Shown one piece after another: positions 51,252 to 59,855 of a stretch of 64,000 nt of DNA. Below the pieces are notes generated by a model, which was given only the letters and a program-made list of their open reading frames with translations, had not been told where the DNA came from and did no database searches. A program made the position numbers and the translations under genes. Origin of the DNA: RGIG7450 sp045648785 (GTDB lineage Bacteria; Bacillota; Clostridia; RUG12999); assembly GCA_045648785.1 (NCBI GenBank), contig JAZROP010000043.1, forward strand, positions 40,699 to 104,698, given 5' to 3'. The stretch's first letter is position 1. Each line of letters opens with the position of its first letter.

Positions 51252-53474
51252 TCATGTCCTTTCCACTTTTTCCATAATGTACGCTTCTACAATATCGCCT
51301 TCTTTAAGGTCATTGAATTTTTCGATGCTCATACCACATTCAAAACCTTCTGCAACTTCTTTTGCATCATCCTTGAATCTCTTGAGAGAGCTGAGCAGAC
51401 CGTCGTGAACAACAATACCATCACGGTTAATTCTTATCTGTGAATTTCTTGTGATTTTACCATCAACAACATGGCAACCTGCTATTGTACCAACACCAGA
51501 AACCTTAAAGAGCTGACGAACTTCTGCATGACCAAGAATTTTTTCAACAAACTCAGGTGCAAGCATACCTTTGATAGCCGCTTCAATTTCTTCAATAGCC
51601 TGATAAATAATTCTATACAAACGAACATCGACATTTTTGTCAGCGGCAGATTGTGTAGCTCCATTTGTAGGTCTAACATTAAAGCCGACAATAATAGCAT
51701 TTGAAGCATCAGCCAGCATAACATCCGATTCGTTTACTGCACCAACTGCGCCGTGAATGATATTAATTCTTACTTCTTCGTTTGAAAGTTTGAGAAGTGA
51801 CTGTTTCACAGCCTCAACGCTACCTTGAACATCCGCTTTTACGATAATGTTAAGATCTTTAACTTCACCTTGATTAATCTGGTTGAAAAGGTCGTCAAGT
51901 GAAACAAGCTTACGAGAATTCTGTTCTTCGTTTTTAATTTTGAATTTGCGGGCTTCAACAACATTTTTTGCCATTCTTTCGTTTTCTACACAGTAGAATG
52001 TGTCTCCGCCTTCAGGCGCAATGTCAAGACCAAGAATTTCAACGGGTGTTGAAGGACCTGCAACAGCAACTTTTTTGCCTTTATAGTCTGTCATCGCCCT
52101 AACCTTACCCATTGATGTGCCGGCTACTATTAGGTCACCGGTGTGAAGTGTACCATTTTCAACAAGAACAGTTGCGACTGTACCTTTTGCCTTATCAAGT
52201 CTTGATTCAATAACTGTACCTTTTGCACGACGATTGGGGTTAGCCTTAAGCTCTTTCATGTCAGCAACCAAAATAGCCATTTCAAGAAGATTGTCAACAC
52301 CTTCACCGGTAAGTGCAGAAACAGGCACACAAATTGTATCGCCACCCCAGGCTTCGGGAATAAGTTCATATTCAGTGAGTTCCTGAAGTACTCGGTCAAC
52401 ATTTGCACTGGGTTTATCTATTTTATTAATTGCAATAATTGTTGTTACACCTGCTGCTTTGGCATGGTTAATTGCTTCAACAGTCTGTGGCATAATACCA
52501 TCGTCTGCCGCAACAACAAGAATGGCAATATCAGTTACCTGAGCACCACGGAGTCGCATCGCCGTAAACGCTTCGTGACCAGGAGTATCAAGGAATGTAA
52601 TAACTCTGTCATTTACATTTACGCTGTAAGCACCAATGTGCTGTGTAATACCGCCTGCTTCTGTTGCAGTAACCTTGCTCTTTCTGATATAGTCAAGCAG
52701 CGATGTTTTACCATGGTCAACATGTCCCATTACAACGACAACCGGCGGACGGGGCTGAAGGTCTGCTTCATCGTCAGGAATGTCGTTGAAGAGAATATCT
52801 TCATCTGTATATATAATTTCGTGTTCAACTGTTGCTCCTAGGTCTTCGGCAACAAGTGATGCTGTATCAAAATCAAGATTGTCGTTAACGGTTGCCATAG
52901 TGCCGAGCATCATAAGCCTTTTTATTATTTCCGTTGCAGGCTTTTTCATTCTTTCAGCAAGTTCTGAAACAGTAATTTCATTAGGAATAAGAACATGAAT
53001 TTTCTCTTCCTTAGGTTTAGACTGCTTAACCTGCTTTTGTGCCGCTTCACGATTTTCTTTCTGCTGTTTTCCTTTTTTTATTTTCTGTTTTTTAGTATCG
53101 GTCTGCTTCATTTCAGGAAGAATATCCTGCAAACGGGATTCCTCCTCAAATTTCTCGAGGTCAACAGCGTTAGCTCTAGTATCAACATATCTTGAAACCT
53201 TTTCCTCAGGTTTTTCCTCTTCCTCCTGAGGTTCAGATATCGGTTCATCGACAGTCTCCGTTACCACCTCTTCTTTAACAGTTTTTTCAAAGTTTATGGG
53301 TGTTCCATCGTCATATTTTTTAGTTATGGCATCAAAAAGGACATCCATTTCGTTTTCTTCCATGCTGCTCGTGGTGCTCTTTTTTTCGATTCCGAGTTCC
53401 CCGAGTAACTGAACTAATTCTTTACCGTTAATATCAAACGCTTTTGCGAGGACATTAATTTTAACTTTAGCCAT
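51252..53474 (-). CDS. infB: Translation initiation factor IF-2
   Basis: IF-2 is the GTPase that brings initiator tRNA to the 30S subunit. The 740-residue product has an N-terminal IF2_N domain, a charged Lys/Glu linker, a second IF2_N (PNEITVSELAERMKKPATEI), G1 GHVDHGKT, G3 DTPGHEAF, G4 NKIDKP and the C-terminal fMet-tRNA-binding domain. Length is normal for Clostridia with a shortened linker. Confidence 0.97.
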   Translation of the reverse strand: MAKVKINVLAKAFDINGKELVQLLGELGIEKKSTTSSMEENEMDVLFDAITKKYDDGTPINFEKTVKEEVVTETVDEPISEPQEEEEKPEEKVSRYVDTRANAVDLEKFEEESRLQDILPEMKQTDTKKQKIKKGKQQKENREAAQKQVKQSKPKEEKIHVLIPNEITVSELAERMKKPATEIIKRLMMLGTMATVNDNLDFDTASLVAEDLGATVEHEIIYTDEDILFNDIPDDEADLQPRPPVVVVMGHVDHGKTSLLDYIRKSKVTATEAGGITQHIGAYSVNVNDRVITFLDTPGHEAFTAMRLRGAQVTDIAILVVAADDGIMPQTVEAINHAKAAGVTTIIAINKIDKPSANVDRVLQELTEYELIPEAWGGDTICVPVSALTGEGVDNLLEMAILVADMKELKANPNRRAKGTVIESRLDKAKGTVATVLVENGTLHTGDLIVAGTSMGKVRAMTDYKGKKVAVAGPSTPVEILGLDIAPEGGDTFYCVENERMAKNVVEARKFKIKNEEQNSRKLVSLDDLFNQINQGEVKDLNIIVKADVQGSVEAVKQSLLKLSNEEVRINIIHGAVGAVNESDVMLADASNAIIVGFNVRPTNGATQSAADKNVDVRLYRIIYQAIEEIEAAIKGMLAPEFVEKILGHAEVRQLFKVSGVGTIAGCHVVDGKITRNSQIRINRDGIVVHDGLLSSLKRFKDDAKEVAEGFECGMSIEKFNDLKEGDIVEAYIMEKVERT

Positions 53475-53504
53475 ATTTTATACCTCCGATTTTCTGCCGG
53501 AATT

Positions 53505-53801
53505 TTATAAAAGAGTCAAAATTCCCTGGGCAAAATCTTTACTTTTTATAGCTATAACTGCTTTGCCGTCAAGACCGGCAGCAGCCCCCAGCCATTCTTT
53601 GCTTTCCATAATCCTATATTCGACCGCATATTCAGTGCACATTTTTTCAAGTTTATTTTTAATACTTTCACCGCTATCCTCGGCAATAATAACAAGATAA
53701 CAACACCTTTTTTTTATTGCCGTTTCTGCAGCTGTAGCACCACAGGCAAGCTTGCCTGATTTTCTGCAAAGACCAATAAGGCCTGCTAATTTATTGTTCA
53801 A
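53505..53801 (-). CDS. ylxQ: L7Ae-like ribosomal protein YlxQ
   Basis: A 98-residue RNA-binding protein of the L7Ae/L30e/YlxQ family: GLIGLCRKSGKLACGATAAE and VIIAEDSGES. It may bind kink-turn RNA. Overlaps ylxR by four bases, position typical for nusA operons. Confidence 0.9.
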   Translation of the reverse strand: MNNKLAGLIGLCRKSGKLACGATAAETAIKKRCCYLVIIAEDSGESIKNKLEKMCTEYAVEYRIMESKEWLGAAAGLDGKAVIAIKSKDFAQGILTLL

Positions 53802-54067
53802 TTCTGCAGCTCCTTTATTAAAAGGTCATAGAATTGGTCGGAAATTTTAATTTCAAGACTTCTGTCAAGTGATTTTTTCTTTTTAGAATTTAAAATACAC
53901 TTTTCATCTTTACAAAGATATGCTCCCCTGCCGTTCATTTTAAGAGTTTTATCAATTACGGGAGCACCATCAGCGACAACAATTCTTATAAGCTCTTTTT
54001 TTTCTTTTCGTTCATTGCAGGACACACACTTTCTCAGCGGAACTTTTTTAGTCTTCTGTGTCAACAT
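53798..54067 (-). CDS. ylxR: RNA-binding protein YlxR (RnpM)
   Basis: An 89-residue protein with the family core PLRKCVSCNERKEKKELIRI and GRGAYLCKDEKC. YlxR/RnpM binds RNA and modulates RNase P in Bacillus. Overlaps nusA by 20 bases. Confidence 0.92.
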   Translation of the reverse strand: MLTQKTKKVPLRKCVSCNERKEKKELIRIVVADGAPVIDKTLKMNGRGAYLCKDEKCILNSKKKKSLDRSLEIKISDQFYDLLIKELQN

Positions 54068-55190
54068 TTTCTTTCAACTCCTGAAGAAATGCACTGCTGC
54101 TTTTAATGTCTATTTTCCAGCCTGTAAGTCTTGCAGCAAGTCTTGCATTAAGACCAGATTTTCCGATTGCAAGCGAAAGTTGAGAGACACCAACAATTAC
54201 AACAGCTTCTTTTTTACCATTCTCTAGTGCAGCTTCATCCACAATAACTTTTGAAACCTGAGCCGGAAGAAGTGCTGCTGAAATAAGCTCTTCGGGGTTT
54301 TCGCTATAGTTAACGATATCAATTTTCTCACCACAGAGTTCTTCAACAACAGCGTTAACTCGGATTCCTCTGTTACCAACACAGGCACCGATAGGTTCAA
54401 CATCGCTGTCGTTTGAAATAACGGCAATTTTGCTTCTTACGCCTGGTTCGCGAGAGATAGATTTAATTTCAACAATGCCTTCTTTAATTTCAGGAACTTC
54501 TCTTTCAAAAAGTTTAACAACAAAATCAGGCTCAGATCTTGATACCTGAATAAATGTTCCCTTGGGAGAAGAATTTACATCCATGATGTAAAGAAGGAAT
54601 TTTGCACCGTGAGTATATGTTTCACCGGGAATCTGTCCTCTTGTGGACATAATTGCTTCTGCCTTGCCAATATCAAAAATGACATTATATCTTACTTTTG
54701 CAGGTGCAGTTGTTTCACCATCTTTGTTTCTGATTTCTACGCGTTCTATACGGTCAACCGTGCCGCTAATAATATCACCTTCGCTGATATTATAATCATG
54801 AAGAATCTGTTCTCTTTCAGCTTCTCTGATTTTCTGAAGAATAATCTGTTTAGCTGTACCCGCAGCAATTCGACCAAAATTTTTAGGAAGTATTTCAACT
54901 TCTATTATATCTCCAACAGCTGCTTTTTTCTTAATTTTTTTTGCATCCTCAAGCAGAATTTCGGTAGTTTCAAACTCTTCGCTGTACTGTTCAACAACAA
55001 TTCTTTTTGAAACTACTTTAACTTCACCAGTTTTTGGGTCAACCCTGATATCAACATCTTCCTGCTCATCCTTATAATTTTTTTTGTAAGTGTGGATGAG
55101 GGCGTTTTCAAGGGCTTCCAAAACAACTTCCCTTTTTATGTTTTTTTCTTTTTCAAGGAGGGTAAGGGCCTCGTTGAGTTCGTTTTTCAT
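54048..55190 (-). CDS. nusA: Transcription termination/antitermination factor NusA
   Basis: NusA binds RNA polymerase and RNA hairpins. The 380-residue protein has the N-terminal domain (NELNEALTLLEKEKNIKREV), S1 (GDIISGTVDRIERVE), and two KH domains (GACVGNRGIRVNAVVEEL, IGKSGLNARLAARLTGWKI). Normal length for Firmicutes, without the acidic repeats of E. coli NusA. Twenty-six bases after rimP. Confidence 0.96.
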   Translation of the reverse strand: MKNELNEALTLLEKEKNIKREVVLEALENALIHTYKKNYKDEQEDVDIRVDPKTGEVKVVSKRIVVEQYSEEFETTEILLEDAKKIKKKAAVGDIIEVEILPKNFGRIAAGTAKQIILQKIREAEREQILHDYNISEGDIISGTVDRIERVEIRNKDGETTAPAKVRYNVIFDIGKAEAIMSTRGQIPGETYTHGAKFLLYIMDVNSSPKGTFIQVSRSEPDFVVKLFEREVPEIKEGIVEIKSISREPGVRSKIAVISNDSDVEPIGACVGNRGIRVNAVVEELCGEKIDIVNYSENPEELISAALLPAQVSKVIVDEAALENGKKEAVVIVGVSQLSLAIGKSGLNARLAARLTGWKIDIKSSSAFLQELKENVDTED

Positions 55191-55216
55191 CTAATCATTC
55201 TCCTATCTGTATAAAT

Positions 55217-55675
55217 TTAAAATTCAAAATGCAAATTAACTGTGGATACATTTTTAAGTTCAAAAGTAATTTCTTCGCCATCAACCTCAATGGTTAGTGT
55301 TTCTTTCTCAACATAATCCTTTAAAATGCCGGTAAACTTCTTTTTACCGTCAACCTGAGCATAAAGACCAACATCAACCATTTCACCGTTATACCCCTCA
55401 AAATGCCATGGCAAAACAATTTTTCTTTCGAGTCCTGCTGATGAAACCTCAAGAACATAACTGTCTGGTATTGGGTCAACATCATCAAGAATGTCACTGA
55501 CTTTCCGGCTGACATTTTCGCATTTAATAATATCAATGCCCTCTTCAGAGTCTATCAACAAGCGAAGAACTCTGTCTTTGCCCTCTTTGACATACTCAAT
55601 AAGATAAATGAAGCAACCCTCCGTCTCAACGGCGTCATCACATAAATCCCATACTTTTTTTTCAATATCGTTCAT
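55217..55675 (-). CDS. rimP: Ribosome maturation factor RimP
   Basis: A 152-residue 30S assembly factor with DYVLEVSSAGLERKIVLP and the preceding CENVSRKVSDILDD, both diagnostic. It opens the nusA-infB operon. A strong hairpin lies in its leader. Confidence 0.94.
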   Translation of the reverse strand: MNDIEKKVWDLCDDAVETEGCFIYLIEYVKEGKDRVLRLLIDSEEGIDIIKCENVSRKVSDILDDVDPIPDSYVLEVSSAGLERKIVLPWHFEGYNGEMVDVGLYAQVDGKKKFTGILKDYVEKETLTIEVDGEEITFELKNVSTVNLHFEF

Positions 55676-55696
55676 TCCGTCACACGCCTTTCAACA

Positions 55697-55728
55697 AAAG
55701 TGAGTGGACTTTGCAGCCCACTCACTTT
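55697..55728 (-). promoter_or_regulatory. Leader hairpin of the rimP-nusA operon
   Basis: AAAGTGAGTGG / CCACTCACTTT, 11 perfect pairs, followed on the minus strand by TGTTG rather than a full T run. It could act as an attenuator for NusA autoregulation or protect the transcript. Confidence 0.55.
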
Positions 55729-55853
55729 CCATAGTATCTTAAGTATAATTTATTATATCATATTTAAAAAGAAAAATCAATACTTTTTTGAAAATTTATC
55801 CTGAATATTTTATGTTTTTATTGAAAATAATATTAAAGAACTCCAAATCCTTA

Positions 55854-55897
55854 TAAAAAGCCCCTGATAAGTGCATTATCTTGCCTGTTCCGGGGCT
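55854..55897 (-). terminator. Terminator after glpP
   Basis: AGCCCC / GGGGCT with an internal GATAA/TTATC hairpin, then T5 on the minus strand. It lies 105 bases after the glpP stop; the remaining 55730-56002 stretch holds nothing I can identify. Confidence 0.75.
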
Positions 55898-56002
55898 ATA
55901 TTATTATTCTTTTGTCAGTTTATCATAAAGTTCTCTGATTTATCTACACTTTTAGATGATTTGTTTGTCAAAGTTGTTTAATTTTTTCGTGTACTCCACT
56001 AT

Positions 56003-56557
56003 TTATATAGTTAAATACCAAAGGATTTCTTTTCCAGTTGATACTGCGGAGGCACCACTTAATTTCGCCTGTTCTACTTCTTGGATTGAATCAATAAGTC
56101 CACCGGCAATTATTGGAGTGTCAATTTTCTCACAGAGGTTATTAATTACTTTAAATAAAATACCGGACATAATCTCAATCATGTCGGGTTTAGATGCTTT
56201 GATTGAAGCTGCAGTTGTGTCTATTGATTTTGAATCAACTGCAAAAAATCGCTGAATTGAGAAAAGATTATATTCCCTTGCAAGGCGAATTATATTTACT
56301 CTTGTGCTTATAATTCCATCCACACCAATAAGCGCGCAAAATTTAACACCACTTTCATCCTTACCTATTCCTGTCGCAAGGTCCATATGTATAAAGATTT
56401 TTTTATCAGCCTCATGAGCTTTCTTTACTTTTTTTGATAAAGTAATAAGGTCTGGATTTAAATCGAAAATAACCGTTACATTACTTTTTAATGCTTTTTG
56501 AAACTCTTCATCGGTTCTGACTGCTGCAATAACAGTTCCAAATTCAAAAATATTCAA
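56003..56557 (-). CDS. glpP: Glycerol-3-phosphate responsive antiterminator GlpP
   Basis: A 184-residue TIM-barrel RNA-binding protein that, with glycerol-3-phosphate, prevents termination in glp leader RNAs. TVIAAVRTDEEFQKAL, FIHMDLATGIGKDE, and IIAGGLIDSIQEVEQA match the family. I place the start at a TTG at 56557, six bases after GGGGTG, which gives the family's usual length; a further upstream ATG adds 26 unrelated residues. No glp gene is near. Confidence 0.87.
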   Translation of the reverse strand: MNIFEFGTVIAAVRTDEEFQKALKSNVTVIFDLNPDLITLSKKVKKAHEADKKIFIHMDLATGIGKDESGVKFCALIGVDGIISTRVNIIRLAREYNLFSIQRFFAVDSKSIDTTAASIKASKPDMIEIMSGILFKVINNLCEKIDTPIIAGGLIDSIQEVEQAKLSGASAVSTGKEILWYLTI

Positions 56558-56724
56558 GCGATACACCCCATTTAATGTTTTATAAATTAAAAATGTATCA
56601 AAACCAATCATGAAAACATGCCGGTTCTGATACAACTCAAAATCTATGTATCCTAAAAATAATTATAATATTAATCAAAATAAATGTCAAGAAAATATTT
56701 TTTTAAATTTTTTTAAAAAAAGTA

Positions 56725-56753
56725 TTGACAAACAAAAAAATTTTTGTTATACT
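56725..56753 (+). promoter_or_regulatory. Promoter of tRNA-Leu
   Basis: TTGACA and TATACT with a 17-base spacer, ending 13 bases before the tRNA. Confidence 0.88.
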
Positions 56754-56766
56754 AAACAAGTCGCTT

Positions 56767-56849
56767 GCGAAAGTGGCGGAACTGGCAGACGCGCACGTTT
56801 GAGGGGCGTGTGGGCAACCATACGGGTTCAAGTCCCGTCTTTCGCACCA
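56767..56849 (+). tRNA. tRNA-Leu(GAG)
   Basis: Class II tRNA: acceptor GCGAAAG pairs with CTTTCGC, anticodon stem CACGT/GCGTG encloses the loop TTGAGGG with anticodon GAG, long variable arm TGGGCAACCATA, T arm with TTCAAGT, and an encoded CCA end. GAG reads CUC and CUU. Confidence 0.95.
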
Positions 56850-56887
56850 AAATAAGAGGTATTCGAAATGAGTACCTCTTATTTTTT
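56850..56887 (+). terminator. Terminator after tRNA-Leu
   Basis: AAATAAGAGGTA / TACCTCTTATTT with an 11-base loop followed by TTTT. Confidence 0.9.
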
Positions 56888-56961
56888 GCTTTTTGTTAAT
56901 TTCTACAAAATTCTTTTACGCTTTTTACTTATTTTTATTAAAAAAAGCATCTATTTTCCTA

Positions 56962-56990
56962 TTGATATTAATTTAAAAAAATGATATAAT
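56962..56990 (+). promoter_or_regulatory. Promoter of hppA
   Basis: TTGATA and TATAAT with a 17-base spacer, 38 bases upstream of the ATG. Confidence 0.8.
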
Positions 56991-57028
56991 ATTTTCTTGT
57001 AAAAAATACATATTCCAGGAGGTTAAAA

Positions 57029-59113
57029 ATGGACAAATTACTTGTAGCATTATCTTTTGCAGCGGCAGTTCTTGCCATTCTTTTTGCTCTTTTCACTGCC
57101 CACAAAGTGATAAAATTTCCCGAAGGTACGGATTTAATGAAGAAAATTTCAGCTTCAATTAGACGGGGTGCAAATGCTTACCTTAGTCGACAATACAAAA
57201 TAGTTATAATTTTCTTTTCAATTATGTTCATAATTCTTGGTGTTATGGCTATGGCGGGTCTTTTAACACCATATGTTCCATTCGCTTTTATTACCGGCGG
57301 TTTCTTCTCTGCACTTTCCGGTTTTATTGGAATGAAGATTGCTACTCTTTCAAATGCAAGAACAGCAAACGCATGTCAGGAAGGTCTAAATCGCGGTCTG
57401 CGTGTTGCTTTTTCCGCAGGTAGTGTTATGGGTTTTACCGTTGTAGGACTTGGTCTTTTAGATATTTCGATTTGGTTTTTCCTCTTAAAGTTTGCTTTTA
57501 AACTTTCAAACGAAGCTATAACAAGCGCAATGCTTACATTTGGGATGGGCGCTTCGTCAATGGCACTTTTTGCGCGTGTTGGTGGTGGTATTTTCACTAA
57601 AGCCGCTGATGTCGGTGCAGACCTTGTTGGTAAAGTTGAAGTAGGCATCCCTGAAGATGACCCGAGAAACCCCGCTGTTATTGCTGATAATGTTGGAGAT
57701 AATGTTGGTGATGTGGCAGGCATGGGTGCTGACCTTTATGAATCTTATGTAGGTTCTATTATTTCAGCTTCAGCTCTTGGCATTGCTTCATTCCATACAC
57801 TTGAATCTATGGCTCTGCCAATGCTTCTTGCCGCCGTTGGTGTTTTATGTTCAATTTTGGGAACTTTTCTTGTTAGAACAAAGGAAGGTGCTTCACAGAA
57901 ACAACTTCTCAGTGCACTTTCAAGAGGAACTAATTTCTCTGCTATTTTAATTGCTATAATCTCTCTTCCTCTTGTTTACTTTATTCTTGGAAAAGATAAC
58001 TGGACAATTTATTTTGCAATTCTTGCCGGTCTTATTTCCGGTGTACTTATTGGTCAGGCAACAGAATACTTTACATCTGATAGTTATAAACCTACAAAAA
58101 ACCTTGCAGGAACTTCCGAAACCGGTACTGCTACAATTATTATAAGCGGTCTTTCTGTAGGTATGCTTTCAACATTGCTTCCCATCGTTATTGTTGCTAT
58201 TTGTGTTCTTGTTGCATATTTTGTATCCGGTGGTGCCGAAAGCGCTTCCATGGGCCTTTACGGTATTGCTCTTGCTGCTGTAGGTATGCTTTCAACTCTC
58301 GGTATTACTCTTGCAACAGATGCTTATGGTCCGGTTGCTGACAATGCCGGAGGTATTGCCCAGATGGCAGGTCTTGATGAAAAAGTAAGAGAACGAACAG
58401 ATGCACTTGACTCTCTCGGTAACACAACAGCTGCTACCGGTAAAGGTTTTGCAATCGGTTCTGCTGCACTCACGGCGCTTGCCCTTATGGCATCTTATAT
58501 TGATAAAGTAAATACAATTCCGGGTGGTGCTGAAAAAATAATGAACCTCAGCATTACAAACCCGACAGTACTTACAGGTTTATTTGTTGGTGCTTGTCTC
58601 CCCTTTGTTTTTGCAGCACTTACAATGAACTCTGTTGGCCGCGCGGCACAAAGCGTTGTTAAAGAAGTTCGCCGCCAGTTTAAGGAAATTACAGGGCTGA
58701 TGAACGGTGAATCAGATGCAGATTACGCAAGTTGTGTTGACCTTTGTACAAAAGCAAGTCTCCGCGAGATGGTTCTCCCCACATTGGTAGCGGTTATCGT
58801 TCCAATTGTTGTTGGTATCATCCTTGGTTGTACAGGTGTTGTTGGTATGCTTGCTGGTGCAACAGCTTCCGGCTTCCTTATGGCAGTATTTATGTCAAAC
58901 TCGGGCGGTGCATGGGACAACGCTAAAAAGTATATTGAAAGTGGTGTTCACGGCGGCAAAGGATCCGAAAACCACAAAGCGGCTGTTGTTGGCGATACAG
59001 TTGGTGATCCATTTAAAGATACTGCCGGTCCGGCAATAAACATCCTTATTAAGCTTCTTTCAATGGTTTCAATTGTATTTGCTGCAGTAGTAATAAAATT
59101 CTCCATTCTTTAA
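57029..59113 (+). CDS. hppA: Membrane-bound, K+-dependent ion-pumping pyrophosphatase
   Basis: The 694-residue enzyme couples pyrophosphate hydrolysis to Na+ or H+ export. About 16 membrane segments. The substrate site is DVGADLVGKVEVGIPEDDPR followed by NPAVIADNVGDNVGDVAGMG; the second acidic site is DAYGPVADNAGG and the third GDTVGDPFKDTAGP. The sequence GNTTAATGKGF has Ala where K+-independent enzymes have Lys, so it should need K+. Whether it moves Na+, H+ or both I cannot say. Single gene with promoter and terminator. Confidence 0.95.
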   Translation: MDKLLVALSFAAAVLAILFALFTAHKVIKFPEGTDLMKKISASIRRGANAYLSRQYKIVIIFFSIMFIILGVMAMAGLLTPYVPFAFITGGFFSALSGFIGMKIATLSNARTANACQEGLNRGLRVAFSAGSVMGFTVVGLGLLDISIWFFLLKFAFKLSNEAITSAMLTFGMGASSMALFARVGGGIFTKAADVGADLVGKVEVGIPEDDPRNPAVIADNVGDNVGDVAGMGADLYESYVGSIISASALGIASFHTLESMALPMLLAAVGVLCSILGTFLVRTKEGASQKQLLSALSRGTNFSAILIAIISLPLVYFILGKDNWTIYFAILAGLISGVLIGQATEYFTSDSYKPTKNLAGTSETGTATIIISGLSVGMLSTLLPIVIVAICVLVAYFVSGGAESASMGLYGIALAAVGMLSTLGITLATDAYGPVADNAGGIAQMAGLDEKVRERTDALDSLGNTTAATGKGFAIGSAALTALALMASYIDKVNTIPGGAEKIMNLSITNPTVLTGLFVGACLPFVFAALTMNSVGRAAQSVVKEVRRQFKEITGLMNGESDADYASCVDLCTKASLREMVLPTLVAVIVPIVVGIILGCTGVVGMLAGATASGFLMAVFMSNSGGAWDNAKKYIESGVHGGKGSENHKAAVVGDTVGDPFKDTAGPAINILIKLLSMVSIVFAAVVIKFSIL

Positions 59114-59127
59114 TTTTGAATAAATAT

Positions 59128-59150
59128 CCCCCCGTATAACGGGGGGTTTC
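59128..59150 (+). terminator. Terminator after hppA
   Basis: CCCCCCG / CGGGGGG with a five-base loop, followed by TTTCATTTT. Confidence 0.88.
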
Positions 59151-59237
59151 ATTTTAGTGCATACCGTAATGCTACTGGCTAACCATAAATGGGTCTCGCG
59201 GGTCAAATATGCTTAACTGGTCACATTCTTTATTTTT

Positions 59238-59738
59238 TCAGTTGTTCTGCAATGGTGGTTTTCGGTAAAAAAATTCTATGTATTCACATATAATATTTGC
59301 AAGGCGTTTATATCCATCATCATCTTTTTCTCCGACATATTGACAATGTCTGCCGTGCATTTCTTTTAATACAATTTTTGACATATTATACTTAAAGTCT
59401 TCCATTGTTTTAAGGATAAGTTTTGTTTGCTCATATCTGCCCGGAATATCGTTGTCAGGAACAATGAACATCATTGGAGGATATTCTTTTGCAACACCTA
59501 TGTGATACATGGGGGCAGCATCATCAATAGCTACTCGTCTTGAATCAAATCCTCGTTTGCGCATTACATTGAAACGAACAGTAAGTTGTCCTGTGTCGTG
59601 AACAAAACCTGCTATGTCCATTGGAGCAATCTTAAATGGAGCAAGATATTTTGAACTAAAGCAGAGCATTTGTGACAGGTATCCACCTGTTAATTGACCA
59701 TATCTGTCATAAAAACCATTAAAAATTAAAGTTTTCAC
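59238..59738 (-). pseudogene. 5'-truncated alpha/beta-hydrolase remnant
   Basis: The 166-codon frame matches the C-terminal half of an alpha/beta hydrolase: GGYLSQMLCFSSKYLAPFKI, PMMFIVPDNDIPGRY (acid residue region) and MHGRHCQYV (His). The nucleophile motif, normally GxSxGG, reads GQLTGG, so the catalytic serine is lost, and about 150 upstream residues are missing. The frame opens at a GTG directly after a palindrome and in-frame stop. Not expected to be functional. Confidence 0.7.
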
Positions 59739-59752
59739 CTAGTTCGAACTAG
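59739..59752. repeat. 14-base palindrome at the hydrolase break point
   Basis: CTAGTTCGAACTAG, perfect, immediately before the truncated hydrolase frame. May mark the junction of a deletion or be a protein site. Confidence 0.6.
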
Positions 59753-59804
59753 TAATTCTTCACATTAACCTAACCTTTTTCTTTGTCCTAAAGTATAACA
59801 TAAC

Positions 59805-59841
59805 AAAAAAGACAATACAACCTTAGTTGTATTGTCTTTTT
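59805..59841. terminator. Terminator after SLH gene
   Basis: AAAAAGACAATACAAC / GTTGTATTGTCTTTTT with a four-base loop; T-rich on both strands, mainly serving the minus-strand SLH gene. Confidence 0.9.
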
Positions 59842-59855
59842 ATATCAAACTAAAA

